DNA of 64,000 nucleotides, taken from positions 806,001 through 870,000 of the forward strand of contig NC_027864.1 of assembly GCF_000187245.1 (NCBI RefSeq), read 5' to 3'. Of this stretch, positions 8,749-16,176 are shown in pieces. Source of the stretch: Ogataea parapolymorpha DL-1 (taxonomy: Eukaryota > Ascomycota > Pichiomycetes > Pichiales > Pichiaceae). Position 1 is the first letter of the stretch, and every line of letters begins with the position of its first letter. The translations under genes were made by a program, and so were the position numbers. The notes under the pieces were generated by a model. That model had not been told where the DNA came from. It worked only from the letters and a program-made list of their open reading frames with translations, and made no database searches.

Positions 8749-10092
8749 TCAATAGTCAACAAATATCACCTGCTGCTCCCCGTCATCATCCTTACCGTGG
8801 GACTTCCAGTATTTCTTCTGCTCCTTTCCATAATGTTTCCAGTACTTTTTTTGGTCCTTTCCATAGTGCTTCCAGTAATCAGGGTCGTCGACTTCTGTCA
8901 TCACTTCAACTTCGGCGTCCTCAGGGTTCTCAGGGTCCTCAGGCTGATCGCCATGAGACTTCCAGTGTTTTTTCTGCTCTTTTCCGTAATGCTTCCAGAA
9001 CTTCTTTTGGTCTTTGCCGTGCTTCTTCCAGTAGTCAGGGTCTTCAACCTCAGCCACTTCTTCGCATTCAGGGTCCTCTGGCTGTTCAGGCTCGTCGCCG
9101 TGAGACTTCCAATACTTCTTCTGCTCCTTGCCGTAATGTTTCCAGAACTTCTTCTGGTCCCTTGCGAGTTGCTTCCATTCCTCATCGTCTTCGTCGTCCT
9201 CATCGTCCTCATCTTCCTCATCGTTTTCGTCGTCTTCGTCATCTTCATCTTCACCATCTTCCTCATCGTCTTCGTCCTCGAAGTCGCAGTCTTCCTCCTC
9301 CTCCTGATCCTCCTCCTCTTGGATGTCGAATTCCTTTTCCTCTTCAAAGTCGCATCCCTCCTGCTCTTCGTCCTCATTCTCCTGAAGACCGAAGAAACGG
9401 GAGAAGGCCTTCACGATGCGCGTGAGGTAGGTATTTTCCTGTTCTGGGAGCTCAATAATCGAAGAGAGCTCCTCAGAAAGCTCCTCGTCGTCGAAGGTAG
9501 TGGCATTCAAGTACAAATCAGCGGGAATCTCGCCAATGTAGGCTGCGTCTCCAAAGCCACCAATGATGTAAACTTCCTCGACGTGGAACTTGGCCCAGAA
9601 GGTGGAGTGAACAGGGGAGCCAGGGTACCAAGCTGGAGCATCGTGGTGTCTGAGAGCGAAACAAGCATCCAATTCTGGAGAGCCGGCGACAGGGACAAAT
9701 GAACCTTTCAAGTTGACGCGTGGAGAGCCGGCAGCAGAACGAACTCTGCCTCCAATGTAGTGTGGATTAACGTGATCGTTGATTGGGTGGTCTCCGACTC
9801 TGATGGAGACAGAGACTTTAGAACCCTCATCGATATTCCTCTGGCTCGAGGAGATGTTGACGAGCAAGAAAATTGGCTCGCCGTCGTCCTGGCAATCAGC
9901 ATAATATTCCATGAACGAAACAGGGACGCCATCCTTTTTTTGGATAGTGGCCAGATTTGCTAATGATTCTCTGTTGACCAATGTTCTGGCGACACGGGCA
10001 GCAGTCTCAACGTCGTGGTAGCCCTTCTTCGGAACAGGCAGTGCGAAGCTGCCCAAAGCAAGCAGTAGCGAACTCAAGATTGTGGCTTTCAT
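8749..10092 (-). CDS. Secreted CREG-type flavin-fold protein with acidic and WK-repeat tail
   Basis: 447 residues. A signal peptide is clear (MKATILSSLLLALGSFA, then LPVPKKG). Residues about 25-205 match the CREG/pyridoxamine-oxidase-like beta-barrel family: PVSFMEYYADCQDDGEP, the PRVNLKGSFVPV strand, FALRHHDAPAWYPG and VEEVYIIGGFGDAAYIGEI. CREG proteins are secretory or lysosomal and usually lack oxidase activity. Residues 238-305 are almost only Asp/Glu with two CDFE motifs. Residues 306-447 are three copies of a basic Trp/His/Lys-rich repeat. I know no close precedent for this tail. An upstream TATA box and CGG palindrome suggest regulated expression. Glycosylation is possible at NATT and NISS. 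Confidence 0.8.
   Translation of the reverse strand: MKATILSSLLLALGSFALPVPKKGYHDVETAARVARTLVNRESLANLATIQKKDGVPVSFMEYYADCQDDGEPIFLLVNISSSQRNIDEGSKVSVSIRVGDHPINDHVNPHYIGGRVRSAAGSPRVNLKGSFVPVAGSPELDACFALRHHDAPAWYPGSPVHSTFWAKFHVEEVYIIGGFGDAAYIGEIPADLYLNATTFDDEELSEELSSIIELPEQENTYLTRIVKAFSRFFGLQENEDEEQEGCDFEEEKEFDIQEEEDQEEEEDCDFEDEDDEEDGEDEDDEDDENDEEDEDDEDDEDDEEWKQLARDQKKFWKHYGKEQKKYWKSHGDEPEQPEDPECEEVAEVEDPDYWKKHGKDQKKFWKHYGKEQKKHWKSHGDQPEDPENPEDAEVEVMTEVDDPDYWKHYGKDQKKYWKHYGKEQKKYWKSHGKDDDGEQQVIFVDY
8752..9177 (-). repeat. Three in-frame repeats encoding the WK-rich module
   Basis: The C-terminal 142 codons of the CREG-type gene form repeats at residues 306-354, 355-406 and 407-447. Each copy has two basic motifs of the form (D/E)QKK(F/Y/H)WK(H/S)(Y/H)G, and the first two end in an acidic linker (DEPEQPEDPE- or DQPEDPENPE-type). 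DNA identity between copies is high by eye, indicating recent tandem duplication or gene conversion. Confidence 0.85.
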
Positions 10093-10127
10093 TGTGGGTT
10101 AGAAAATTATAGAAACAAAATGGGGGC

Positions 10128-10183
10128 TATTTATATTTTTTCTTGTCACTTATCGGTCCACCGAATATTCGGCCATCCGATAA
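10128..10183 (-). promoter_or_regulatory. TATA box and nested CGG-N4-CCG palindrome upstream of the CREG gene
   Basis: On the minus strand TATAAATA lies at 10128-10135, 36-43 bp above the ATG. Further up, 10150-10183 reads TTATCGG-tcca-CCGAATATTCGG-ccat-CCGATAA: an inverted repeat containing two CGG-N4-CCG sites (10154-10163 and 10170-10180 region) around the perfect palindrome CCGAATATTCGG. Paired CGG triplets are typical targets of Zn2Cys6 factors. The factor is unknown. Confidence 0.5.
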
Positions 10184-10263
10184 AATTTTGGGGCCCGGCA
10201 GCGCGGCGGGAGATAAAAATAGTGTCACTTTAAATAGTTTTTATTCTATACATTGTCATAAGT

Positions 10264-11118
10264 TTAAAAAAGTAATGCCAGGGCCGCAATGCCAATGGCT
10301 CCGGAGCTGACCATCAGCTTGGCACCACCTGCCTCGAAGTTTTCGATCGAGGAGGTGCCGTTCGAGCTCAGCGAAGAAGACGAGGCAACAGCAGCCTTGG
10401 ACGATGCACCAGCATAGGTGGACGTGGTGGTGACGTACTCGTTGGTAGTCGAGTAGTGGTTGTTTGTCACGGTAGAAGTTGGCGTGGTGGTCTCGTCCAC
10501 GTAGGTGATGTCCTCGGAAGAAGAAGAGGTGTAGATTGTGTTCCAGGAATCTTTCGAAGAGCTTTTTGCTGGGGCAGAGGACGTGGTAGCGGCGGTGACA
10601 GAGGTGGCAGCTGGGGTGGTTCCAGAAGAAACGGCAGCTGGGGTAGAAGAGTATGGACAGTAGGTTGTCACAACGGTCTGAGTGCCCTCGACAGTGGTAG
10701 TTAGGGTGGTCTGGACGTACAGGGTCTGGTCTGCCTCGGAGCTGGTGGCAGCAGTGCCAGCAGTGCCAGAAGTACCAACTGGGGTGGATTGAGCAGCTGC
10801 AGAGCTCTCTGGACATGTGGTGAGGGTTTCGGTGGCCAGGGCGGTGACTGTGGTGTCCTGCTCGGCGGAGGCAGCGGAAACAGCGGCAGAGGTGGCAGCT
10901 GCAGACGAGGTAGCTGGAGTCTCAGCAGCGGCCTGGGTAGTAGCCGCGGCAGTGGCGGCGGTGGCAGCAGCGGTAGCAGCAGTTGTTTGAGCCGTCGCAG
11001 CAGCGGTTTCATCAGTCTGGACCTGGACCTGGCCGTCGCCGATCTGGTTGACGATCTCGTCGGCCGCGGTGGCCAGGGAAGCAAGGACGGAAGCGAGCAC
11101 AATCTTGGACAATTGCAT
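10264..11118 (-). CDS. GPI-anchored-type Ser/Thr/Ala-rich cell-wall protein
   Basis: 284 residues. It has a signal peptide (MQLSKIVLASVLASLATAA), an Ala/Thr low-complexity stretch (TAATAAATAATAAATTQAAAE), TLTTTVEGTQTVVTTYCPYSS and YVTTTSTYAGASS segments typical of O-mannosylated wall proteins, and a C-terminal hydrophobic tail (MVSSGAIGIAALALLF) after a small-residue region (FEAGGA) that could be the GPI attachment site. Composition is Sed1-like but I do not see enough to name an orthologue. It probably lies covalently in the wall. A TATA box is present upstream. Confidence 0.8.
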   Translation of the reverse strand: MQLSKIVLASVLASLATAADEIVNQIGDGQVQVQTDETAAATAQTTAATAAATAATAAATTQAAAETPATSSAAATSAAVSAASAEQDTTVTALATETLTTCPESSAAAQSTPVGTSGTAGTAATSSEADQTLYVQTTLTTTVEGTQTVVTTYCPYSSTPAAVSSGTTPAATSVTAATTSSAPAKSSSKDSWNTIYTSSSSEDITYVDETTTPTSTVTNNHYSTTNEYVTTTSTYAGASSKAAVASSSSLSSNGTSSIENFEAGGAKLMVSSGAIGIAALALLF

Positions 11119-11172
11119 AATGAATGACTAGAGTGAGAGTGTTTGGAAAACAAAAGTTCCTACAGGGCCTGG

Positions 11173-11180
11173 TATATATA
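11173..11180 (-). promoter_or_regulatory. TATA box of the wall-protein gene
   Basis: TATATATA lies 55-62 bp upstream of the start at 11118, inside a 231-bp region shared with the divergent RMP1 gene. Highly expressed wall-protein genes usually have TATA promoters. Confidence 0.45.
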
Positions 11181-11349
11181 CTTGTGCGTGTTAGAATGCG
11201 TCGGAGCGTCTAGTGACATTCTCGCGCGCACACGCCAAGGGGTGCCTTGCGGTGTCTGGAAAAAAAATCACAATGGTGCACCGCGTCGTGTTCGTTACGT
11301 AAGCATACCACACAGAAACAGGCGAGAACGTGAAAAAATTTCAGCGTGA

Positions 11350-11949
11350 ATGGAGGCGGCGCTGCTGAACGAGTACCAGATCGCGCACCTGGTGTACCAC
11401 AGGGACTCGAAACAGCACCGCTCGTCGCTGTGGTGGAAGCATTTCAACATCCTGCACCGGCGACTGCGGACGGTGTTGCAACTTTGCATCGACATCGACG
11501 AGATCACAGGCAAGAGACAGCTCTCCTCGCTTAGGTTCACAAGGTCGCATTTCCCCAAATTCCAGAAGCGCACGCTGAGCGCCACACAGGCGGCGCAGCT
11601 GGTGCAGCGAAAAAAACAGCAGCTCCAGACTGTGATTAATTATTTGCTGCAACGCATTCTGCCTACTTGCTACTACAGATTCTACGCCGTGATCGAGCTG
11701 GGCCAGTATCTGGCTCTTGGCTTTACGCTGATGGGCCTGGTCGCCAAGATCCGTGCGATTCTGCTGCAGATGCGCTCTGTGCCGGCCCCGGAGCCAGATC
11801 CTGAGCCGCAGCTCTTGCAGGAGGAAGAGGTCGGAGAATTGATCGCCCCTGCAGAGCTTGTCAATGCAAGCCTCGAGGAGCCGAGGAATGAAAACAGGAA
11901 AAAACGCAAGAAGTCGCGCAAGACGATCGACGATATATTTGGCTTCTAG
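11350..11949 (+). CDS. RMP1: RNase MRP subunit Rmp1
   Basis: 199 residues against about 201 in S. cerevisiae. The N terminus reads [26 protein letters not shown], the middle [30 protein letters not shown], and the end [17 protein letters not shown]; this order and the terminal IDDIFG match Rmp1. Rmp1 is specific to RNase MRP, not RNase P, and the enzyme cleaves pre-rRNA at A3 and CLB2 mRNA. Its stop TAG overlaps the stop of SPE3 on the other strand within one CTAG. Confidence 0.92.
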   Translation: MEAALLNEYQIAHLVYHRDSKQHRSSLWWKHFNILHRRLRTVLQLCIDIDEITGKRQLSSLRFTRSHFPKFQKRTLSATQAAQLVQRKKQQLQTVINYLLQRILPTCYYRFYAVIELGQYLALGFTLMGLVAKIRAILLQMRSVPAPEPDPEPQLLQEEEVGELIAPAELVNASLEEPRNENRKKRKKSRKTIDDIFGF

Positions 11950-12845
11950 ACACCGTTCAACTTGTCGGCGGCCCATCTCGGCAGCACAAAGCTGGCGCTG
12001 TGGATCGCCGAGTTGTAGTACCGGAACAGCTGCGCTTCGCGGTCACGTGACTCTGCCCTGTGCGGCGCGGACACTTTGAGGTCTGGGTTTTTCGAGCAGC
12101 ACATGAGCGCGATCTGTCCGGAGGTGTATGTAGGGATAGTGCAATAGCAGCATTCGGTCACCGCAAACACCTGACTGCAGATGTTCTTGAGACTCCTGAG
12201 CTTGTCGATGTTGAGCCATATGTTCTCGGATGCCATCGAGATGACCATTCCGTTGGCGTTGAGCGCGTTGTAGAGCAGCTCGAAGTACTGTTTCTGGAAG
12301 AACGCCTCGGCTGGGCCGTCTGGGTCCGACGAGTCGGTGATAATAACGTCGTATTTGTCGACTTCGTCGCGGGCAGCTGTATTTTTCAGGTATTCGAAAC
12401 CGTCTGCCAGAACAACCTGCACTTTCTCGTGCGACAGCGATTTGGCCATATTCGGCAGGTATTTCTTGGAGAGGTTGATGACCGACTCGTCGATCTCGAC
12501 CAGAGTGGCCCGTTCGACGCAATCGTGCTTGAGCACCTCTCTGAGGACTCCTCCGTCTCCGCCGCCGATAACCAGCACTTTTTTCGGGTTAGGGTGCGCA
12601 AACAGCGGCACGTGCGTAATCATCTCCTGGTACGCAAACTCGTCGCGCTCTGTGACCTGAATTATGCCGTCCAGGACGAGCACGTTGCCGAAGTCTGTGG
12701 ACCTGAACACCAGCACGTCCTGGAACTTGGACTTTTCCGCGTGCAGAATCTCGGCAACCCTAAGGCGCATGGCCTGACCCGGGAAGAACTCGTCGCTTTC
12801 CTCTCTGAACCAGCCGTCTTTGATCAATGGGTGGGTTAATGGCAT
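11946..12845 (-). CDS. SPE3: Spermidine synthase
   Basis: 299 residues from the ATG at 12845 ([15 protein letters not shown]), matching the roughly 293-residue yeast enzyme; the frame stays open upstream only to a TTG. Motifs: GQAMRLRV near the N terminus, [18 protein letters not shown] for decarboxylated-AdoMet binding, [15 protein letters not shown] with the catalytic Asp, and [16 protein letters not shown] at the putrescine side. It transfers an aminopropyl group from decarboxylated AdoMet to putrescine. It could be confused with spermine synthase (Spe4), but the [10 protein letters not shown] text fits Spe3. It shares 101 bp with the divergent TRM82. Confidence 0.95.
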   Translation of the reverse strand: MPLTHPLIKDGWFREESDEFFPGQAMRLRVAEILHAEKSKFQDVLVFRSTDFGNVLVLDGIIQVTERDEFAYQEMITHVPLFAHPNPKKVLVIGGGDGGVLREVLKHDCVERATLVEIDESVINLSKKYLPNMAKSLSHEKVQVVLADGFEYLKNTAARDEVDKYDVIITDSSDPDGPAEAFFQKQYFELLYNALNANGMVISMASENIWLNIDKLRSLKNICSQVFAVTECCYCTIPTYTSGQIALMCCSKNPDLKVSAPHRAESRDREAQLFRYYNSAIHSASFVLPRWAADKLNGV

Positions 12846-12946
12846 TTTGGTGGAAGCTCTGATAGCGTATCGGGGTGCCAAAAAAAATTTGCGGGCCGAT
12901 CGACGCTGGAAAAAATTCTGAAAATATTTAGAGCGATCCAATATTC

Positions 12947-14167
12947 ATGAAACATCCGTTCCAGAAGGTACTGCTCAACGAAAAGGGCGATCTGCTGTTT
13001 GCCAGTGCGGGCCAGAAACTGTTTGTTTTCCAGCGCCGCGAAAACTGGCAATTGACCGACTCCTGGCTCGACACCGTCGACCAAAACTATGCCCTGATCA
13101 AGGAGTATGAGGCACGCACCAGGAAGTTCGAGCAAGAAAGCGTTGCCGGCGACCGCAAGCCGCCAAAGGTGCCGACACCGGGCCCGGGAGCTCCTCCAAA
13201 GCTCTGCTACATCAGAGACATCCATCTCAGCAGAAACGAGAAATATCTCATCCTCACTACAGACACAGACAAGGCGGTGGTGGTGTTTGAGCTGAACGAC
13301 GGGTCGTTGCGACAAATCAAACGGCAGCCTCTGCCAAAGAGGCCCTGTGCCGTGTCGACGTCGCTCGACGACTCGACAGTCGTCGTCGGAGACAAGTTTG
13401 GAGACGTCTACTGTATTGACATGCTATCGGCTGAGATCAAGGATGAAAAGGACATGGTGCCGGTTCTGGGTCACGTGTCGATGCTGACGGGGGTGTTGAA
13501 CGTTTCGGACGGCGCCGGAAATGAGCTCGTTGTCACGACCGATCGTGACGAGCACATCAGACTGAGCCGGTTCCCGCAAAGTTACATCATCGAGAAATGG
13601 CTGTTTGAGCACGAGGAGTTTGTGGCGTCGATCGTCGCGCCGCGGTGGTGTCGCGACAGGGTGCTGGTGAGCGGCGGCGGCGACCCGTTTCTGTGCTCGT
13701 GGCGCTGGCAGGAGGGCGTGCTTGCCGACAAGCTCGATCTCTCTGCCGCGGTCGAGCCGTATCTAACCGAGGAGCACCTGGTGCCGTCGCGGTTCCAGAA
13801 CGACGCCGGCGACCTGAAGGAGTTCACGGTGTCGCAGCTGCTGGAGCTGCCGTCGCAGAACAGGCTGGTGGTGCTGTTTGACAAGATGAGTGCGTTTTTG
13901 GTGGTTTCCGTGGCAGAAGACGGAAAACTGGGTCTGGAGCGCACGGTGGCCGTGGCGAGCCCGGTGATCTGCGGCGCGGCTTCGGCCCAAAGTCTCGTGC
14001 TCAGCGTCCGCGGCGCCGAAAACTGTCTGCTCGAGTACACGCTGGACAGCTGGACGTCTGTGGAGCTGCGAGAGGTGTACGGGTGTAACGACGTGGAGTG
14101 GGACGAGAAGGGCGACCTGTTTGCTTCGTTCTCGGTGAACCAGCTGCGCAAGCGGAGCGAGCATTGA
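12947..14167 (+). CDS. TRM82: tRNA (m7G46) methyltransferase WD-repeat subunit
   Basis: 406 residues. WD-like repeats start with FQKVLLNEKGDLLFASAGQKLFVF. The diagnostic stretch LGHVSMLTGVLNV....VVTTDRDEHIRLSRFPQSYIIEKWLFEHEEFVAS followed by VLVSGGGDPFLCSWRW is Trm82/WDR4. It holds the catalytic Trm8 in the active form that methylates G46 of tRNAs. The stop TGA (14165-14167) directly abuts the opposite-strand stop of the BTB gene. Confidence 0.93.
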   Translation: MKHPFQKVLLNEKGDLLFASAGQKLFVFQRRENWQLTDSWLDTVDQNYALIKEYEARTRKFEQESVAGDRKPPKVPTPGPGAPPKLCYIRDIHLSRNEKYLILTTDTDKAVVVFELNDGSLRQIKRQPLPKRPCAVSTSLDDSTVVVGDKFGDVYCIDMLSAEIKDEKDMVPVLGHVSMLTGVLNVSDGAGNELVVTTDRDEHIRLSRFPQSYIIEKWLFEHEEFVASIVAPRWCRDRVLVSGGGDPFLCSWRWQEGVLADKLDLSAAVEPYLTEEHLVPSRFQNDAGDLKEFTVSQLLELPSQNRLVVLFDKMSAFLVVSVAEDGKLGLERTVAVASPVICGAASAQSLVLSVRGAENCLLEYTLDSWTSVELREVYGCNDVEWDEKGDLFASFSVNQLRKRSEH

Positions 14168-15397
14168 TCACAGGAAGCCGCGGCGGCGATTGAAGTTGGC
14201 CACGTCCAACACGCCGTCGGCCAGCACGCCGTTGAACCAGAGCCGGCCCTGGTCTTTGGAGTTGACGGTCCACTGCGACCGCAGCAGCTTGACGTCGATG
14301 ACGTCGCCGTTGAGCGACTGTGTGTTCTCGCTGCCGCCGGCAAAAAAGTCCATGTACCAGTTTTTCTTCGTTTCGTGGCCGTTCAGCGTGAACGAGCACT
14401 CATCCAGAGAAACAAACATCCGCAGCTTCTCCTGGACGCTGCCGTCCTCTAGTACCGTGGATTCGTACAGGTCGCCGTCCAGTGGGCTCAGCAGTGTGTA
14501 CAGACGGCGCGCGGTGGCGCCGGTAAATAATAGATTGACAAAAGAGAGCTCTGTGTGGATCAGTAGACTAGCTTCCTCGGACTCGATCTGGAGCACCAGC
14601 ACGCGCGCCTTGGCGTCCACGAAGGGCCGTTTGTACACGGCTGGGCCGGCGCACGTGATCGAGAGACAGTCTTTTTTGACGTCGGCAAGCGCAATGACAA
14701 TCTCCTCGCAGTGGGTGAACGGGTTTGTTTGGATTTTGTGCGGAATCAGTTTCTGCTCCAGAGCAAGAAACCTGTAGTAGCGGCACTCTGCCAGCAGCTG
14801 GCGGCGATGGTTTTCGTTGTCGACGCAGATTCGGCCCGTCGACAGCGCATTGAGCAGGTCGGTGAACAGCTTGGCGCTGCGTTTGATCACGATCGGGCTC
14901 TGTGGCGGCGGGCGGATCACGTCCTTCAGCTCGCCGCGGAAATACGGGCTCTGGAACGTGGTTTGGTACGCCACCGTGAAGTAGTTCGGGCTGTTGCCCT
15001 CGCCGGCCACCAGGTCCTGCGGGAACCGGAAACTAAGGCCGCCCACGTTGCAGTAATAGAAATCCTCGGTGAGCTGTTTCAGCAGTTTCTGGAGGTTGAA
15101 GTAGGTCGCGTCCGCGTACAAATGCATCAATTCGTACTCGTTGTCCGCACGAATGCAGTATCCTTGCAAATGAGAGCATATTTTGTCAAACACGGCAGAA
15201 GAACGATCAACAGTGAGCACCTTGTTCTCGTTTTCCTTGCGGCCAAAAAAAGAGGTGAAGTAGGACGGTGAGTCGAACGAGACCGACGCGCCGCTGAGGC
15301 GAAACAGTCGGTCACCTACCTGGATGGAGTACATCTTCTCAAATGGCAGCACAGCAGGGATCTTGGGATCGACCTGGTACTTGGTAGACAAAGACAT
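14168..15397 (-). CDS. BTB/POZ-domain protein of the YLR108C/YDR132C type
   Basis: 409 residues. The N terminus (YSIQVGDRLFRLSGASVSFDSPSYFTSFF) is a BTB/T1-like fold, and a second similar segment (YYCNVGGLSFRFPQDL...PNYFTVAYQTTFQSPYFRGEL) follows at about 117-215. The C terminus, with FVSLDECSFTLNGHETKKNWYMDFF and a final NFNRRRGF, resembles the paired S. cerevisiae proteins YLR108C and YDR132C, whose functions are poorly known. A cullin-3-like role cannot be inferred. RPL6 lies upstream in tandem, 116 bp away. Confidence 0.75.
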   Translation of the reverse strand: MSLSTKYQVDPKIPAVLPFEKMYSIQVGDRLFRLSGASVSFDSPSYFTSFFGRKENENKVLTVDRSSAVFDKICSHLQGYCIRADNEYELMHLYADATYFNLQKLLKQLTEDFYYCNVGGLSFRFPQDLVAGEGNSPNYFTVAYQTTFQSPYFRGELKDVIRPPPQSPIVIKRSAKLFTDLLNALSTGRICVDNENHRRQLLAECRYYRFLALEQKLIPHKIQTNPFTHCEEIVIALADVKKDCLSITCAGPAVYKRPFVDAKARVLVLQIESEEASLLIHTELSFVNLLFTGATARRLYTLLSPLDGDLYESTVLEDGSVQEKLRMFVSLDECSFTLNGHETKKNWYMDFFAGGSENTQSLNGDVIDVKLLRSQWTVNSKDQGRLWFNGVLADGVLDVANFNRRRGFL

Positions 15398-15513
15398 GAG
15401 GGAAAAAAAATTTACGTAAGAAAAACCAATATAACTATCACATTATTATTGCAATATGGAAGGTCCCTGCAAGGACTTGGAGTTGGTGGACAGGGCGATG
15501 GCGGTGATGGACT

Positions 15514-16038
15514 CTAAAACTTCATGGCGTGAGGCTTGTCACCGCTCTTCAGAGAAAAGGTGGAAGCCAGATATTGTTTCAGGTATGGGGTCTTTTTAAT
15601 TTCGGAGATCAGGGCCTTGTCAACAACCTTCTGGTCCTCGATTCTCTCGGTCTTGATCTCCTTCTTGGCACCCTCGCCAAAGAACTCGCCCTCCGACTTC
15701 TTGGAGCTGGACTTCTCTCTAGCAAAGTAGCTCACGTTGAACTTGGACAGGTCAAGGCCGTCAAGAGACACTTTGGTGGAGGTGGCAATGACGTATCTGG
15801 CGTTGACTCTTCTCAAAGGAACACCGTTGACCTTGAATGGGCCGGAAACAAGAAGGGTGTTGTCCTCAAGGTTCTTCAGGTAGACAACCCTCTTGCCTCT
15901 GAATCTTCCAGCAAGAAGAATCAGAACGGTGCCCGGAACAAGCGAGGCTCTCAGCTTCTGGGGTCTGGCAGACTTTCTGGTCTGCTTTGGAACAGGAACG
16001 TCCTCCGATTCGTACCACTTTGGAGCTCTGGTCGACAT
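15514..16038 (-). CDS. RPL6: 60S ribosomal protein L6 (eL6)
   Basis: 174 residues. The start at 16038 gives [33 protein letters not shown], which aligns with yeast Rpl6; the frame is open further upstream but that text is not L6. Hallmarks are [22 protein letters not shown] and [21 protein letters not shown]. Both S. cerevisiae copies have an intron early in the gene; here the frame is continuous with no CTAAC or GTAAGT between ATG and conserved sequence. Confidence 0.97.
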   Translation of the reverse strand: MSTRAPKWYESEDVPVPKQTRKSARPQKLRASLVPGTVLILLAGRFRGKRVVYLKNLEDNTLLVSGPFKVNGVPLRRVNARYVIATSTKVSLDGLDLSKFNVSYFAREKSSSKKSEGEFFGEGAKKEIKTERIEDQKVVDKALISEIKKTPYLKQYLASTFSLKSGDKPHAMKF

Positions 16039-16155
16039 CTTGGAAATAACTCTTTGGCTGAAAAGAAATATCTCTGAGTAATCTCTTCGCGCAGGCCAAC
16101 CACCCTCACTCCGCCAAATTTTTTCCGCGACTTCTGGTGCGCGGTGTTGGTTGGG

Positions 16156-16163
16156 CACGTGAT
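16156..16163 (-). promoter_or_regulatory. Cbf1-type site upstream of RPL6
   Basis: ATCACGTG on the minus strand, about 120 bp upstream of the RPL6 ATG and just after the DPH6 stop. RTCACGTG is the Cbf1 consensus, and in Candida-type yeasts Cbf1 sits at ribosomal protein promoters with Tbf1. No clear Tbf1 site was seen, so the role is inferred. Confidence 0.4.
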
Positions 16164-16176
16164 TTACAGACAGGGC

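Noticed and set aside
8749..9180. The WK repeats as a mating-pheromone precursor
   Set aside because: The repeats follow a folded CREG domain, there are no KR Kex2 sites or STE13-type spacers between copies, and the ends are not pheromone-like.
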